NCBI GenBank assembly: GCA_045633415.1
Contig: JAZQYH010000058.1
Span: 1 to 64,000 of the forward strand
Length of the DNA stretch: 64,000 nt
Direction: 5' to 3'
Source: RGIG3102 sp045633415
GTDB lineage: Bacteria > Bacillota > Clostridia > Oscillospirales > Ruminococcaceae
A program made the position numbers and the translations under genes. Below, piece after piece: positions 40,120 to 48,377 of this stretch. The notes under the pieces are model-generated. The model was not told where the DNA came from, did not search any database, and saw only the letters and a list, made by a program, of their open reading frames with translations. The number at the start of each line of letters is the position of its first letter. Positions within the stretch are counted from its first letter, which is position 1.

Positions 40120-41631
40120 ATGTTCAGCAAGATATACAGCTTTGGCGTGCTGGGGATAGAGGGCTATGTCGTCACAGTTGAAACCCATATTTCCAGCGGT
40201 GTACCAGCCTTTGACATTGTTGGTTTGCCTGACAATGCAGTAAAAGAAGCAAAAGAACGTGTCCGCTCTGCCATTAAAAACAACCACATTTCATACCCGG
40301 ATACCCGAATCACAGTAAATCTTGCCCCATCTGATGTAAAGAAAACAGGCGCCGTCTACGACCTGCCTGTGCTGCTGGGCATACTTTCTGCACAGGGTGA
40401 TATAGACAAAATCAGCGAAAAATACGCCTTTGCAGGTCAGCTTTCCCTGGACGGCACTCTCCGTGGTGTGTCTGGCATACTGCCAATGGCTATAAAGGCA
40501 AAGGAAGAGGGTTTTACCCATTTCTTTGTATCCTCCGACAACGCCAACGAAGCGGCAGTGGTGGAAGGTCTGTCTGTCTTTGGCATAGACCATATATCCC
40601 AGCTGATTGGCTTTTTAAACGGGCATACAGTGCTGAAACAGCATATTTATCAGCAGGTGGATATTCAGCAGGAATTTCTGGACTTTGCCGATGTAAAAGG
40701 ACAGGAAGAAGCCAAGCGTGCATTGGAAATAGCGGCGGCAGGTGGACACAACGTGCTTATGGTAGGTCCGCCAGGCAGCGGCAAAAGTATGCTGGCAAAA
40801 CGAATGTCCTCAATTTTACCACCGCTGACAAAGGAAGAGGCAATACAGACCACAAAGCTGTATTCCATCAGCGGTCTTATTTCAAAAAACGGCGGTCTTA
40901 TTACAAAACGACCATTCCGCTCCCCACATCACACAGTTTCTGCCCCTGCGCTGACAGGTGGCGGCAACAACGCAAGACCGGGTGAAATATCCCTTGCAAA
41001 CAACGGGGTGCTGTTTCTGGACGAGTTTCCACAGTTTCACAAGGATGTGCTGGAAAGCTTAAGGGCACCGCTGGAAGACAATGTGGTGACCATCAGCCGT
41101 GTCAGCTACACACAGACCTACCCAAGCAACATTATGCTGGTGGCGGCAATGAACCCTTGCCCTTGTGGCTACTACGGCACAGAAAACCACATCTGCACCT
41201 GCTCAGACACACGCCGACAGCAGTATGTCAACAGAATCAGCGGACCTATGATGGACAGAATCGACCTGCATGTTCACCTGGAAGATGTAAGCTGGGACCA
41301 GCTGACCGCACGGGAAAAAGGTGAGACCAGCGCCGAAATACTGCAAAGGGTAATGTCTGCAAGAAAAATACAGGCTGAAAGATACAAAGGTCTGGGCTTT
41401 GACACCAACAGCAATATCCCGTCAAAATATATGGGAAAATTCTGTAAAGTGACACCAAAGGGCACCCGGATAATGAAAAAGGTTTTTGACAATATGAACC
41501 TGTCTGCCAGAAGCTATGACAAGGTGCTGAAAGTGGCACGCACCATAGCCGACCTTGACGGACAGGAAATTATAAACGAAATGCATATCCTTGAGGCTGT
41601 GCAGTATCGTGATATGGACAGGGAGGTATAA
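40120..41631 (+). CDS. YifB/ComM family Mg-chelatase-like AAA ATPase
   Basis: A 503-aa protein. The N-terminal domain (VVTVETHISSGVPAFDIVGL, then PDNAVKEAKERVRSAI) is the ComM/Lon-like fold, the centre is an AAA module with Walker A VGPPGSGKSML and Walker B LFLDEFPQF, and the C-terminal part has MNPCPCGYYG with a Cys-rich loop and the lid. ComM helicases move branched DNA during transformation; Bacillota homologs are less well studied. AAAGGGG precedes the ATG. The GNAT gene starts 2 bp after it, so they are co-transcribed. Confidence 0.93.
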   Translation: MFSKIYSFGVLGIEGYVVTVETHISSGVPAFDIVGLPDNAVKEAKERVRSAIKNNHISYPDTRITVNLAPSDVKKTGAVYDLPVLLGILSAQGDIDKISEKYAFAGQLSLDGTLRGVSGILPMAIKAKEEGFTHFFVSSDNANEAAVVEGLSVFGIDHISQLIGFLNGHTVLKQHIYQQVDIQQEFLDFADVKGQEEAKRALEIAAAGGHNVLMVGPPGSGKSMLAKRMSSILPPLTKEEAIQTTKLYSISGLISKNGGLITKRPFRSPHHTVSAPALTGGGNNARPGEISLANNGVLFLDEFPQFHKDVLESLRAPLEDNVVTISRVSYTQTYPSNIMLVAAMNPCPCGYYGTENHICTCSDTRRQQYVNRISGPMMDRIDLHVHLEDVSWDQLTAREKGETSAEILQRVMSARKIQAERYKGLGFDTNSNIPSKYMGKFCKVTPKGTRIMKKVFDNMNLSARSYDKVLKVARTIADLDGQEIINEMHILEAVQYRDMDREV

Positions 41632-41633
41632 CT

Positions 41634-42182
41634 GTGCTTTTTGAACCTATTGAAATTACACTGAAAGACGGCAGAAAGCTGACTCTGCGCCCACCACAGC
41701 GGCAGGATGCACAGCGGCTGCTGGATTTCAGAATAATAACGGCAGGGGAAAGTGATTTTCTGATGAACTACCCCGAAGAACTGGCTGGCTACTCAATGGA
41801 AAAACAGCTGGCATTTATAGAGCGCATGCAACTGTCAGAAGACTTTATGGCTGTGGCTGAAATTGAGGGCAGAATCGCAGGCACCTGCCAGATTTCCTTC
41901 AACACAAGGCTTAAAACAAAGCACAAGGCTGGCATAGGCATAGCCATATTGAAGGAATACTGGGGTCTGGGCATCGGCACTGCAATGTTCAGGGAAATGC
42001 TGGCACAGGCAGAAAAACGAGACGGGCTGTTACATATCGAACTGGAAGTTATGGAAGGCAACGGCAGGGCAATGGCGCTGTACAAAAAATTCGGCTTTGA
42101 AACAGTGGCAGAAATCCCAGATGCCATCCGCCTGAAAGACGGCACAATGTTAAAACTGATTACAATGACAAGAAAGATATAA
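41634..42182 (+). CDS. GNAT acetyltransferase
   Basis: A 182-aa acetyltransferase close to the RimJ/L type: RKLTLRPPQRQDAQRLLDF at the start, acetyl-CoA loop ILKEYWGLGIGTAMFREMLA and motif B LEVMEGNGRAMALYKKFGF. GTG start with GGGAGG. It is coupled to yifB; a lipoprotein follows 11 bp downstream. Substrate unknown. Confidence 0.85.
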   Translation: MLFEPIEITLKDGRKLTLRPPQRQDAQRLLDFRIITAGESDFLMNYPEELAGYSMEKQLAFIERMQLSEDFMAVAEIEGRIAGTCQISFNTRLKTKHKAGIGIAILKEYWGLGIGTAMFREMLAQAEKRDGLLHIELEVMEGNGRAMALYKKFGFETVAEIPDAIRLKDGTMLKLITMTRKI

Positions 42183-42193
42183 AGGTGAATATT

Positions 42194-42721
42194 ATGAAAA
42201 AATTTATTGCATTTATTCTGGCTATGGTTATGATTATGTCTGTGCTTACAGGCTGTGGCAATGTAGGCGGTGTAAGCGGTGGTATGCCTGCAGAATTTGA
42301 AGAAGCTGGCTATACACAGGAAGAATATGACGCAATGAGCGATGAAATGAAACAGGCACTGCGGGATGAGCTGGGCATTAAAATCGACCTTGAAGAAAAC
42401 AAGGAAACACAGAAACCAACACCAACACAGAAGCCTGCGGGTGCAACAGTTGCCGATGTGGAAAATGGCGGCAGCTATGTGGTAACAGTAGGCGACGGCT
42501 GGAACTATGTACAGCTGTGCTACGAAGACGGCAAACTGGTTTCCATCACAACACATTTCCAGAAAAATGACCTTGAAGAGCCTGAAATCGAAACAGTTAC
42601 AGGCGATGCAGTAAAAGACTACGGTCTCTACTTTATCGACTACACACAGCCTGCATCTGTGGTGGTAAAGGCACTGGAAGACAACGGCTTTAACGGCGTA
42701 TCAGTAAAAAAAGCACAGTAA
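42194..42721 (+). CDS. putative lipoprotein, 175 aa
   Basis: Signal MKKFIAFILAMVMIMSV and lipobox LTGC with the lipidated Cys at residue 21. The following Gly/Ser region and a Pro/Thr-rich linker (TPTQKPAG) lead to a ~90-aa acidic domain with VTVGDGWNYVQLCYEDGKLV. The GTG 9 bp upstream is part of AAAGGTG, so the ATG is the start. Similar to the lipoprotein at 43371-43901 only in general design (lipobox, proline linker, small acidic domain). Confidence 0.78.
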   Translation: MKKFIAFILAMVMIMSVLTGCGNVGGVSGGMPAEFEEAGYTQEEYDAMSDEMKQALRDELGIKIDLEENKETQKPTPTQKPAGATVADVENGGSYVVTVGDGWNYVQLCYEDGKLVSITTHFQKNDLEEPEIETVTGDAVKDYGLYFIDYTQPASVVVKALEDNGFNGVSVKKAQ

Positions 42722-42731
42722 GGAGCAAGCT

Positions 42732-43211
42732 ATGTTCAGAGAACTTGTAAGAATAAAACAGCAGATGCCAATGGAAGAATGTATCAGCCTGCTGAAAGAG
42801 GAAACAAGAGGCGTTTTAAGTGTACTGGGTGATGATGACTACCCATACGGCGCACCAATCAACCATTTTTATGACGAAGAAAGCGGCAAAATCTATTTCC
42901 ACGTGGGCACACAGAAAAGTCACAGAAATGACTCAATAAAAAAACACAACAAGGTTTCCCTTGCTGTGTACAATCAGGGCTATAAAAACGAGGGCGAATG
43001 GTTTTACAATGTAAAAAGTGTAATCGTTTTTGGCACAGTCGCAGTTATTGAAGACAAGGAAATTGTGGCAGATATCTCCACAAAGCTGTGCCATAAATTC
43101 GGTGTGTCACAGGATTATATCGACGATGAAATTAAAAACCATCTCCACAGAACAATCCTTTTGGAACTCACACCAGAGCACATCAGTGGCAAATATGTAA
43201 AAGAGTCCTGA
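42732..43211 (+). CDS. pyridoxamine 5'-phosphate oxidase-fold flavin protein
   Basis: A 159-aa split-barrel FMN-binding protein of the NimA/PNPOx-related type. RGVLSVLGDDDYPYGAPINH, then IYFHVGTQKSHRNDSIKKHN and KVSLAVYNQ are typical. A role in flavin-dependent reduction of small molecules is known for the family; the substrate here is unknown. AAGGAGC precedes the ATG and the gene follows the lipoprotein by 10 bp. No cysteine cluster is present. Confidence 0.85.
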   Translation: MFRELVRIKQQMPMEECISLLKEETRGVLSVLGDDDYPYGAPINHFYDEESGKIYFHVGTQKSHRNDSIKKHNKVSLAVYNQGYKNEGEWFYNVKSVIVFGTVAVIEDKEIVADISTKLCHKFGVSQDYIDDEIKNHLHRTILLELTPEHISGKYVKES

Positions 43212-43242
43212 TTTTCCCACTTTTATGGCAAAAAAGTTTGCC

Positions 43243-43287
43243 TATAACACATTTTCTTTAACAAATTTTCAAATTTATAACACATTT
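43243..43287 (+). repeat. twin 12-bp direct repeats upstream of a lipoprotein gene
   Basis: TATAACACATTT at 43243-43254 and again at 43276-43287, exactly 33 bp apart (three helical turns), on the same face, directly before a TATAAT at 43294-43299. Candidate binding sites of an unknown regulator. Confidence 0.55.
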
Positions 43288-43293
43288 AGCCCA

Positions 43294-43360
43294 TATAATG
43301 TAAGTGACAGGAAAAAACAATATTCGATTTCAATCAGTTTTTAATATATATACTGTCACA
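43294..43360 (+). promoter_or_regulatory. -10 box and leader stem of lipoprotein gene
   Basis: TATAAT (43294-43299) followed by a 5' leader with GTGACAG (43304-43310) and CTGTCAC (43354-43360), a perfect 7-bp inverted repeat that closes a 43-base loop just before the AGGAGG ribosome site. Confidence 0.5.
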
Positions 43361-43370
43361 GGAGGACGTT

Positions 43371-43901
43371 ATGAAAAAATTAATTAGTATGCTGCTGTCG
43401 ATGGTTATTGCAATGTCTTTCCTCACAGGTTGTGTGGATGGTGGCGAACCAAGCGGCAATCCAGACCCAACACCAGACCCAACACCTACACCAGAAGTTG
43501 TGGCAGACCCTGTAGATACAGAAGACCCTAACTATGCAACTGTCCTTGCTATGTGGGGCGATATGGACGGCTACTGGACAGACGAAGACGGCGACTATCT
43601 CCAGTTCAAGCTGGATGATGAAGGCAAGGCAGAGCTGTTTGTATACGACGATGACGGCAAGGTTGAAAAACAGCTGAAAGCAACTGCTGTAATGGCATCA
43701 AACAAAACATCCTACTACATGGCATTCAGCGGTGCAAACAAAGGTCTGTTTATCGAGCTGGAAGGCTATGGCGACGGCTATGTAAGAATTGCAGAAGAAG
43801 AAAATGACGAAATAGAATACGAAGTATTTGTATTCGTAGGCGAAAATCTGGACAAACTGCAGGATGCAATCAAAACAGCTGAAAAACTGGAAAAAGATTA
43901 A
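43371..43901 (+). CDS. putative lipoprotein, 176 aa
   Basis: Signal with lipobox LTGC (Cys at residue 21), then an acidic PDPTPDPTPTPE linker and a ~120-aa acidic domain with WGDMDGYWTDEDGDYLQFKL, DDEGKAELFVYDDDGKVE and ending KTAEKLEKD. The domain has alternating strands rich in Asp/Glu, perhaps a small lipocalin-like or calcium-binding fold. AGGAGG precedes the ATG. Own promoter and terminator. Unknown function. Confidence 0.78.
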   Translation: MKKLISMLLSMVIAMSFLTGCVDGGEPSGNPDPTPDPTPTPEVVADPVDTEDPNYATVLAMWGDMDGYWTDEDGDYLQFKLDDEGKAELFVYDDDGKVEKQLKATAVMASNKTSYYMAFSGANKGLFIELEGYGDGYVRIAEEENDEIEYEVFVFVGENLDKLQDAIKTAEKLEKD

Positions 43902-43915
43902 TATTCAAACCCTAT

Positions 43916-43948
43916 ACTCCCGATGTACAACACATCGGGAGTTTTTTT
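43916..43948 (+). terminator. terminator of lipoprotein gene
   Basis: 11-bp stem ACTCCCGATGT / ACATCGGGAGT, 5-base loop, T tract. Confidence 0.9.
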
Positions 43949-44159
43949 GTGCCCGGATACAGCCACCACACCACCACACCGCCACCACCCCCAACAGCAC
44001 CGCCACCGGTTATGCTGGCGGAAAATGATGGTGTGATATATACGCTGCAACCAAAGAAAAGCTCCTTTGTGTCTGCCACAGCCACTTTCTTTGCAGGGCA
44101 GAGACGTAAAAGAAAGCCCCTTTTTATATACCATTTTACCATGGTAAATTATTATCAGA

Positions 44160-44189
44160 TTGACAGTTTATATATCGAAAAGCTATAAT
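44160..44189 (+). promoter_or_regulatory. promoter of the surface-protein gene
   Basis: TTGACA (44160-44165), 18-bp spacer, TATAAT (44184-44189). Confidence 0.8.
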
Positions 44190-44234
44190 GTCTATATATG
44201 CGTATTTTTATGTATAGACTCAAGGAGAAAAATA

Positions 44235-47200
44235 ATGAACACTAAAAAAATCCATCGCTTTTTATCTCTGGCAATGGCTGTTGTTATGCTGTTCACCACT
44301 GCTTTTCCTGTTTTTGCACAGGGTGAAGACACACCGCTGACAGAACAGACCGAAACAGTACAGGCAGAAGAACAGACACAGCCAGCAGAAGGCGACAATA
44401 CACAGGAAGAAACCACAGAAGAAAACACAGAAGACAATGGCATTATGCTTCTGGGTGGGGATATCACACCACCAGTAATTCTGGAAGTTTCCTTCAACAG
44501 CCTCAACGTATCTGCAAACGACAGATACCTTTACCTTACAGTAAAAGGCTATGACTCAGACGGCAGTGCCTTCAGCACACAGCATTCACACCTTGGCTTC
44601 AACGTGCCAAACGTTATGATGCCAGACGAAGGCGAAGGCAGACTGGCTGAAACCATCACAGACAACGGTGACGGCACATACACTTTCAAATTCTCTGTAA
44701 GAGACAACTGGTATGGTCCATTTACTGTACAGAGTATTGTTATCGGCGACGAATACGGCAATGTTGTGTGGCTGGATGCACACGATGACCAGGGCAACCC
44801 ACTGTATACTGGTAATATCGACAAAGCTGTTTCAGGTATCACTGCTTCCAACATTACTCTTGATGGCAGTGCACAGGATATTTCCATCAACCTGACAGAT
44901 ACAGTTATGGAAGTTTTCTATGACTTTGAAGCTGACATCACTCTGCCACAGGGCATGGCTTTCGGCGGCGGCGAACAGATGAATGTTGTTTACAAAAACC
45001 AGAACAACTACAGAACAGAATTCAATGCTGATTATGATGTAAACACTGGTAAAATTACATCACGCCCAAGTGCAGGCCATGTTATGGAAGAAGGCACTTA
45101 TGAAATGGTTGGTATCATTTTTGATGATAAATACCTTGATATCAACGGCACAGCACCAAAAATCACAGTTACAAGAACACACACAGACAGAACAGCCCCT
45201 GTTGTAACAGAAGCATGGGTTGAACTGAACGGTACTACTACAACAAACGGCTTTATCGCACAGCACAATCAGGACACAGTACGCGTGTATGCAAGAGTGG
45301 CTGATGCTTCTGGCATTGAAAGAGTAGAAGTAAACTTCCAGACAAAGCACCCATCCTACTCAAACCCATGGACACTTACTCTGGATTTGGTACAGGGCTA
45401 TACAGACCTTTATGTTGCAAGACTGCCACTGGAAGACTATAACGCTACAGTATGGTATATTGACGACATCTATGCATACGACGTGTACTTCAATATGGTA
45501 CCTGAAAGGGATTTAAACCCATTCTTTATCCTGCGTGACAAAGATGGCGACACTTCTCTGCCAGTGATGACATGCTACACACTGGACATCAATCGTGGCC
45601 CTGAAGGTGAAAGAACATATATCGAAGACACAATGTTCAATGTTGATGCCATCACATCCATCAACGACATTCTGTCAGCGGCAGGTGTACAGCTGGGTGA
45701 CATCGATATCCCTGCAGGCAGAACATTCACAGGCTTCCTTGTAGACGACCAGTTTATCCCTGGCGCTACACCTGCAGACGCCGCCAGCAAGGTATTTGCA
45801 TTCAAAGGCTGGGGCGAACATATCACAATTTCACCAGTGTACGATATGCTGGTTGTGGAATTGATTACACCATACATTATCCAGACACCAGATGGTTATG
45901 CTGAATACATCGAAAACAGACAGCTGCTGACACTTAACCACGGCACAACTGTACAGCAGGCTATCAATTCTGTAAATCTTTCAGGTCTTGTACACCACCC
46001 GGACTGTGTACTGGACAAATATATGCTTACAAGTGATGAAGACCCTTCATACCCAATTACAGCACACCGCACAGCTATCTGGTACGAAGCAGTTTACTCT
46101 TCATTCCCAATTTACGGCGCTTATTCCTACATCGATGAAACTGGCGCAACAGTTTGTGAAGAAATCAGACTTACTGCAGCTACAGGCGACACAAATCTGG
46201 ATGCACTGGCAAAAGTAAAGGCAGAACTGGACAAACTTTCTTTAAATCATACAGATGCCTACGGCGCTATGACAGGCTGGGAACCAGTGCCAAACTGGTA
46301 TATGGATTGTCCTGATGAACAGGTAAGCCCTGGCCAGTATATTGAATACAAGGCAGTTTATGAAAAGAAAGAAATTACAGCAGCCGTTTCCTACATCGAC
46401 GACAACAACGAAATCATAAACAGAACACTGGGTGTTGTCGTTCTGCCTTCCTCTGCTACATATCAGGACGTTCTGGACTGCTTTGCCGCTGAACTGAACG
46501 ACTGCACTCTTTCAACAACATTTAAATTTGCTGGCTGGGCTACAGACGGTGAATATACAGATGTGGTAAACACTGATTATGTAACCTTTATGGCCCAGTA
46601 CGAAGAATACCCTGTAAGACTGGAATACACATACTTTGATGCAAACGGCACACAGAAAACAGATGTGCTGGACATCACAGTACCAGCAGGTGCCGATATG
46701 GAAACTGTTTTTGCACAGTATGCACCTGCAACACACGATTCAGGCAGAGTTTTCCTTGAATGGAAGCTCCTTGGTGACAGACCAGTATTCAGCCAGCCAC
46801 AGGCGGCAAACCTTTCATACACAGCTGCCGCAGTATATCAGGGCGAAGAACCTGTGTTTGTAATGATGCCATATATCAACACAAATGGGGAAAACCTGTG
46901 TATTCAGGCTCCTGTTTATGTAAATGCCGCCCTGCCTGACTGGAACTCTTCACAGGCAGAAATCGACAGCTTCACAGCATTGCTGACAGCTGCTGTATGC
47001 GCTGAATATGCACAGGACAGCAAATACCCATACACAACATTCTATCAGCCGCTGATTGAAGAAACTTTCAACTTTGACGATATGAATGTTCTCGGCAATT
47101 ATATGAAAGCTGGCAACATCATGCTGCTGCCAGAAACAGCCAAAACAGAAATCACATTTATTTACCCAGACCAGACCACAGAGGTAAGGGTGCTTGACTC

Positions 47201-48215
47201 CTGGTCAGTCTACACTCTGCCAGCAGATTACAACGGCAACGCTGTAAACTGGGTTATCCAGCATCCGTTTACATATGACGAGCTTACAGGCGGTGATGTA
47301 TCAGACGCTTTCCCTACATACGTTGTTGCTGTAGCATCCTATGCAGGCACACCAGCACCTACACCTACACCTACACCAACTCCAGGTGTTACACCAACTC
47401 CAAGCACTACTCCAACTCCAACTCCAGGCACTACACCAGCACCTGTACCAACAGCTACACCTGTACCAACAGCCACACCTGTACCAACAGCTACACCAGC
47501 ACCAACAGCTACACCTGCTCCATCAACAGCGGTTGAACTGGATGCCACAGCAGAAAAACAGGTTATCACAGATGTGACAAATGCGGCCAGCGGCACAACA
47601 GTCAAGGTTGATATGACAGCAAATGCCAGCGGCAAGACAGCTACAGTTGTTACAAAGGAAATGCTGCAGGCGGCACAGGACAAAGACGTTACTATCGAAA
47701 TGGATATGGGCGACTACAGCTGGTCAATCCACGGCGAAGATGTAAAGGCACTGGATGATATCCACGATGTAGACCTTGAGGTAACACTGAACACAAATGC
47801 TATCCCATCCAGCACTGTACAGGCTCTTGCAGGCGGCAAACCTACACTTCAGCTCAGCCTTACATACAGTGGCGACTTTGGTTTCTCTGCAGACCTTACA
47901 ATCAATGTGGGCATGCAGTATGCAGGCCAGAATGTAAGCCTGTACTACCACGACAGCATGGGCAAGCTGGTATTTATCGACAGCAGCCCTGTAGATGTAA
48001 ATGGCAATGTTTCACTTACATTCACACATGCATCAGACTATGTTGTGATTGTGGATGAAGAAGTTACACAGACACCAGATGCTGACACTCCTGCACAGGA
48101 CACACCACAGCAGGAAGAAAAAGCATCAGGTCTGCCAGTATGGGCTATCGCCCTTGGCATAGTGGTTGTTATCAGCACAGTTGTTGCAGTGGCAAAACGT
48201 AAAAAAGAAGACTGA
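44235..48215 (+). CDS. large secreted/membrane-anchored surface protein
   Basis: A 1326-aa surface protein. A signal peptide ends near residue 28 (TAFPVFA). Then an acidic Glu/Thr region, several beta-sandwich-like domains (residues 60-1030) with repeated patterns such as FAGWATDGEYTDV, FKGWGEHITISP, YTYFDANGTQKTDV (a bacterial repeat of Ig/InlB-B type), a Thr-Pro linker with many PTPTP units (about 1039-1099), a further domain, and a C-terminal span (LPVWAIALGIVVVISTVVAV) with AKRKKED tail. No LPxTG sorting motif, so it is probably anchored by the membrane span. AGGAG precedes the ATG at 44235; the upstream in-frame start at 44160 overlaps the promoter. Confidence 0.85.
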   Translation: MNTKKIHRFLSLAMAVVMLFTTAFPVFAQGEDTPLTEQTETVQAEEQTQPAEGDNTQEETTEENTEDNGIMLLGGDITPPVILEVSFNSLNVSANDRYLYLTVKGYDSDGSAFSTQHSHLGFNVPNVMMPDEGEGRLAETITDNGDGTYTFKFSVRDNWYGPFTVQSIVIGDEYGNVVWLDAHDDQGNPLYTGNIDKAVSGITASNITLDGSAQDISINLTDTVMEVFYDFEADITLPQGMAFGGGEQMNVVYKNQNNYRTEFNADYDVNTGKITSRPSAGHVMEEGTYEMVGIIFDDKYLDINGTAPKITVTRTHTDRTAPVVTEAWVELNGTTTTNGFIAQHNQDTVRVYARVADASGIERVEVNFQTKHPSYSNPWTLTLDLVQGYTDLYVARLPLEDYNATVWYIDDIYAYDVYFNMVPERDLNPFFILRDKDGDTSLPVMTCYTLDINRGPEGERTYIEDTMFNVDAITSINDILSAAGVQLGDIDIPAGRTFTGFLVDDQFIPGATPADAASKVFAFKGWGEHITISPVYDMLVVELITPYIIQTPDGYAEYIENRQLLTLNHGTTVQQAINSVNLSGLVHHPDCVLDKYMLTSDEDPSYPITAHRTAIWYEAVYSSFPIYGAYSYIDETGATVCEEIRLTAATGDTNLDALAKVKAELDKLSLNHTDAYGAMTGWEPVPNWYMDCPDEQVSPGQYIEYKAVYEKKEITAAVSYIDDNNEIINRTLGVVVLPSSATYQDVLDCFAAELNDCTLSTTFKFAGWATDGEYTDVVNTDYVTFMAQYEEYPVRLEYTYFDANGTQKTDVLDITVPAGADMETVFAQYAPATHDSGRVFLEWKLLGDRPVFSQPQAANLSYTAAAVYQGEEPVFVMMPYINTNGENLCIQAPVYVNAALPDWNSSQAEIDSFTALLTAAVCAEYAQDSKYPYTTFYQPLIEETFNFDDMNVLGNYMKAGNIMLLPETAKTEITFIYPDQTTEVRVLDSWSVYTLPADYNGNAVNWVIQHPFTYDELTGGDVSDAFPTYVVAVASYAGTPAPTPTPTPTPGVTPTPSTTPTPTPGTTPAPVPTATPVPTATPVPTATPAPTATPAPSTAVELDATAEKQVITDVTNAASGTTVKVDMTANASGKTATVVTKEMLQAAQDKDVTIEMDMGDYSWSIHGEDVKALDDIHDVDLEVTLNTNAIPSSTVQALAGGKPTLQLSLTYSGDFGFSADLTINVGMQYAGQNVSLYYHDSMGKLVFIDSSPVDVNGNVSLTFTHASDYVVIVDEEVTQTPDADTPAQDTPQQEEKASGLPVWAIALGIVVVISTVVAVAKRKKED

Positions 48216-48249
48216 TAACAGTCCTTTATAGCTACCATTGACAGATATA

Positions 48250-48290
48250 AAACACCCCCGCTTTCAAAACAGGCAGGGGTGTTTATTTTT
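48250..48290 (+). terminator. terminator of the surface-protein gene
   Basis: AAACACCCC / GGGGTGTTT stem with a 17-base loop and ATTTTT. Confidence 0.75.
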
Positions 48291-48342
48291 ACAGGCGAAA
48301 ATATGTCAGCGGCAGAAAGAAACAGGCTGAACAAAGCAGTAA

Positions 48343-48375
48343 AAAAAGCTGTGGGGTTTCCCACAGCTTTTTCTG
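48343..48375. terminator. terminator before the tex stop
   Basis: AAAAAGCTGTGGG / CCCACAGCTTTTT with GTTT loop, bidirectional. It ends the minus-strand tex operon. Confidence 0.85.
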
Positions 48376-48377
48376 TT

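Larger units (their letters stand above)
43902..44234. other. low-complexity gap before the surface-protein gene
   Basis: Contains the terminator at 43916-43948, then CAC/CCA-rich low-complexity DNA (43961-44010), an AT-rich part and the promoter TTGACA (44160-44165), 18 bp, TATAAT (44184-44189). Short frames cross it on both strands but have odd composition and no ribosome site. Confidence 0.6.

Noticed and set aside
43949..44188. 79-aa frame with a PPPPPTAPPP stretch
   Set aside because: GTG start without a ribosome site, low-complexity CAC/CCA DNA, and it overlaps the promoter of the surface-protein gene.
47339..47683. Valine/glycine-rich frame antisense to the TP linker
   Set aside because: It is the shadow of the Thr-Pro repeat codons.
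44235..48215. LPxTG cell-wall sorting signal in the surface protein
   Set aside because: The C-terminus reads GLPVW before the membrane helix; no LPxTG-type motif is present.
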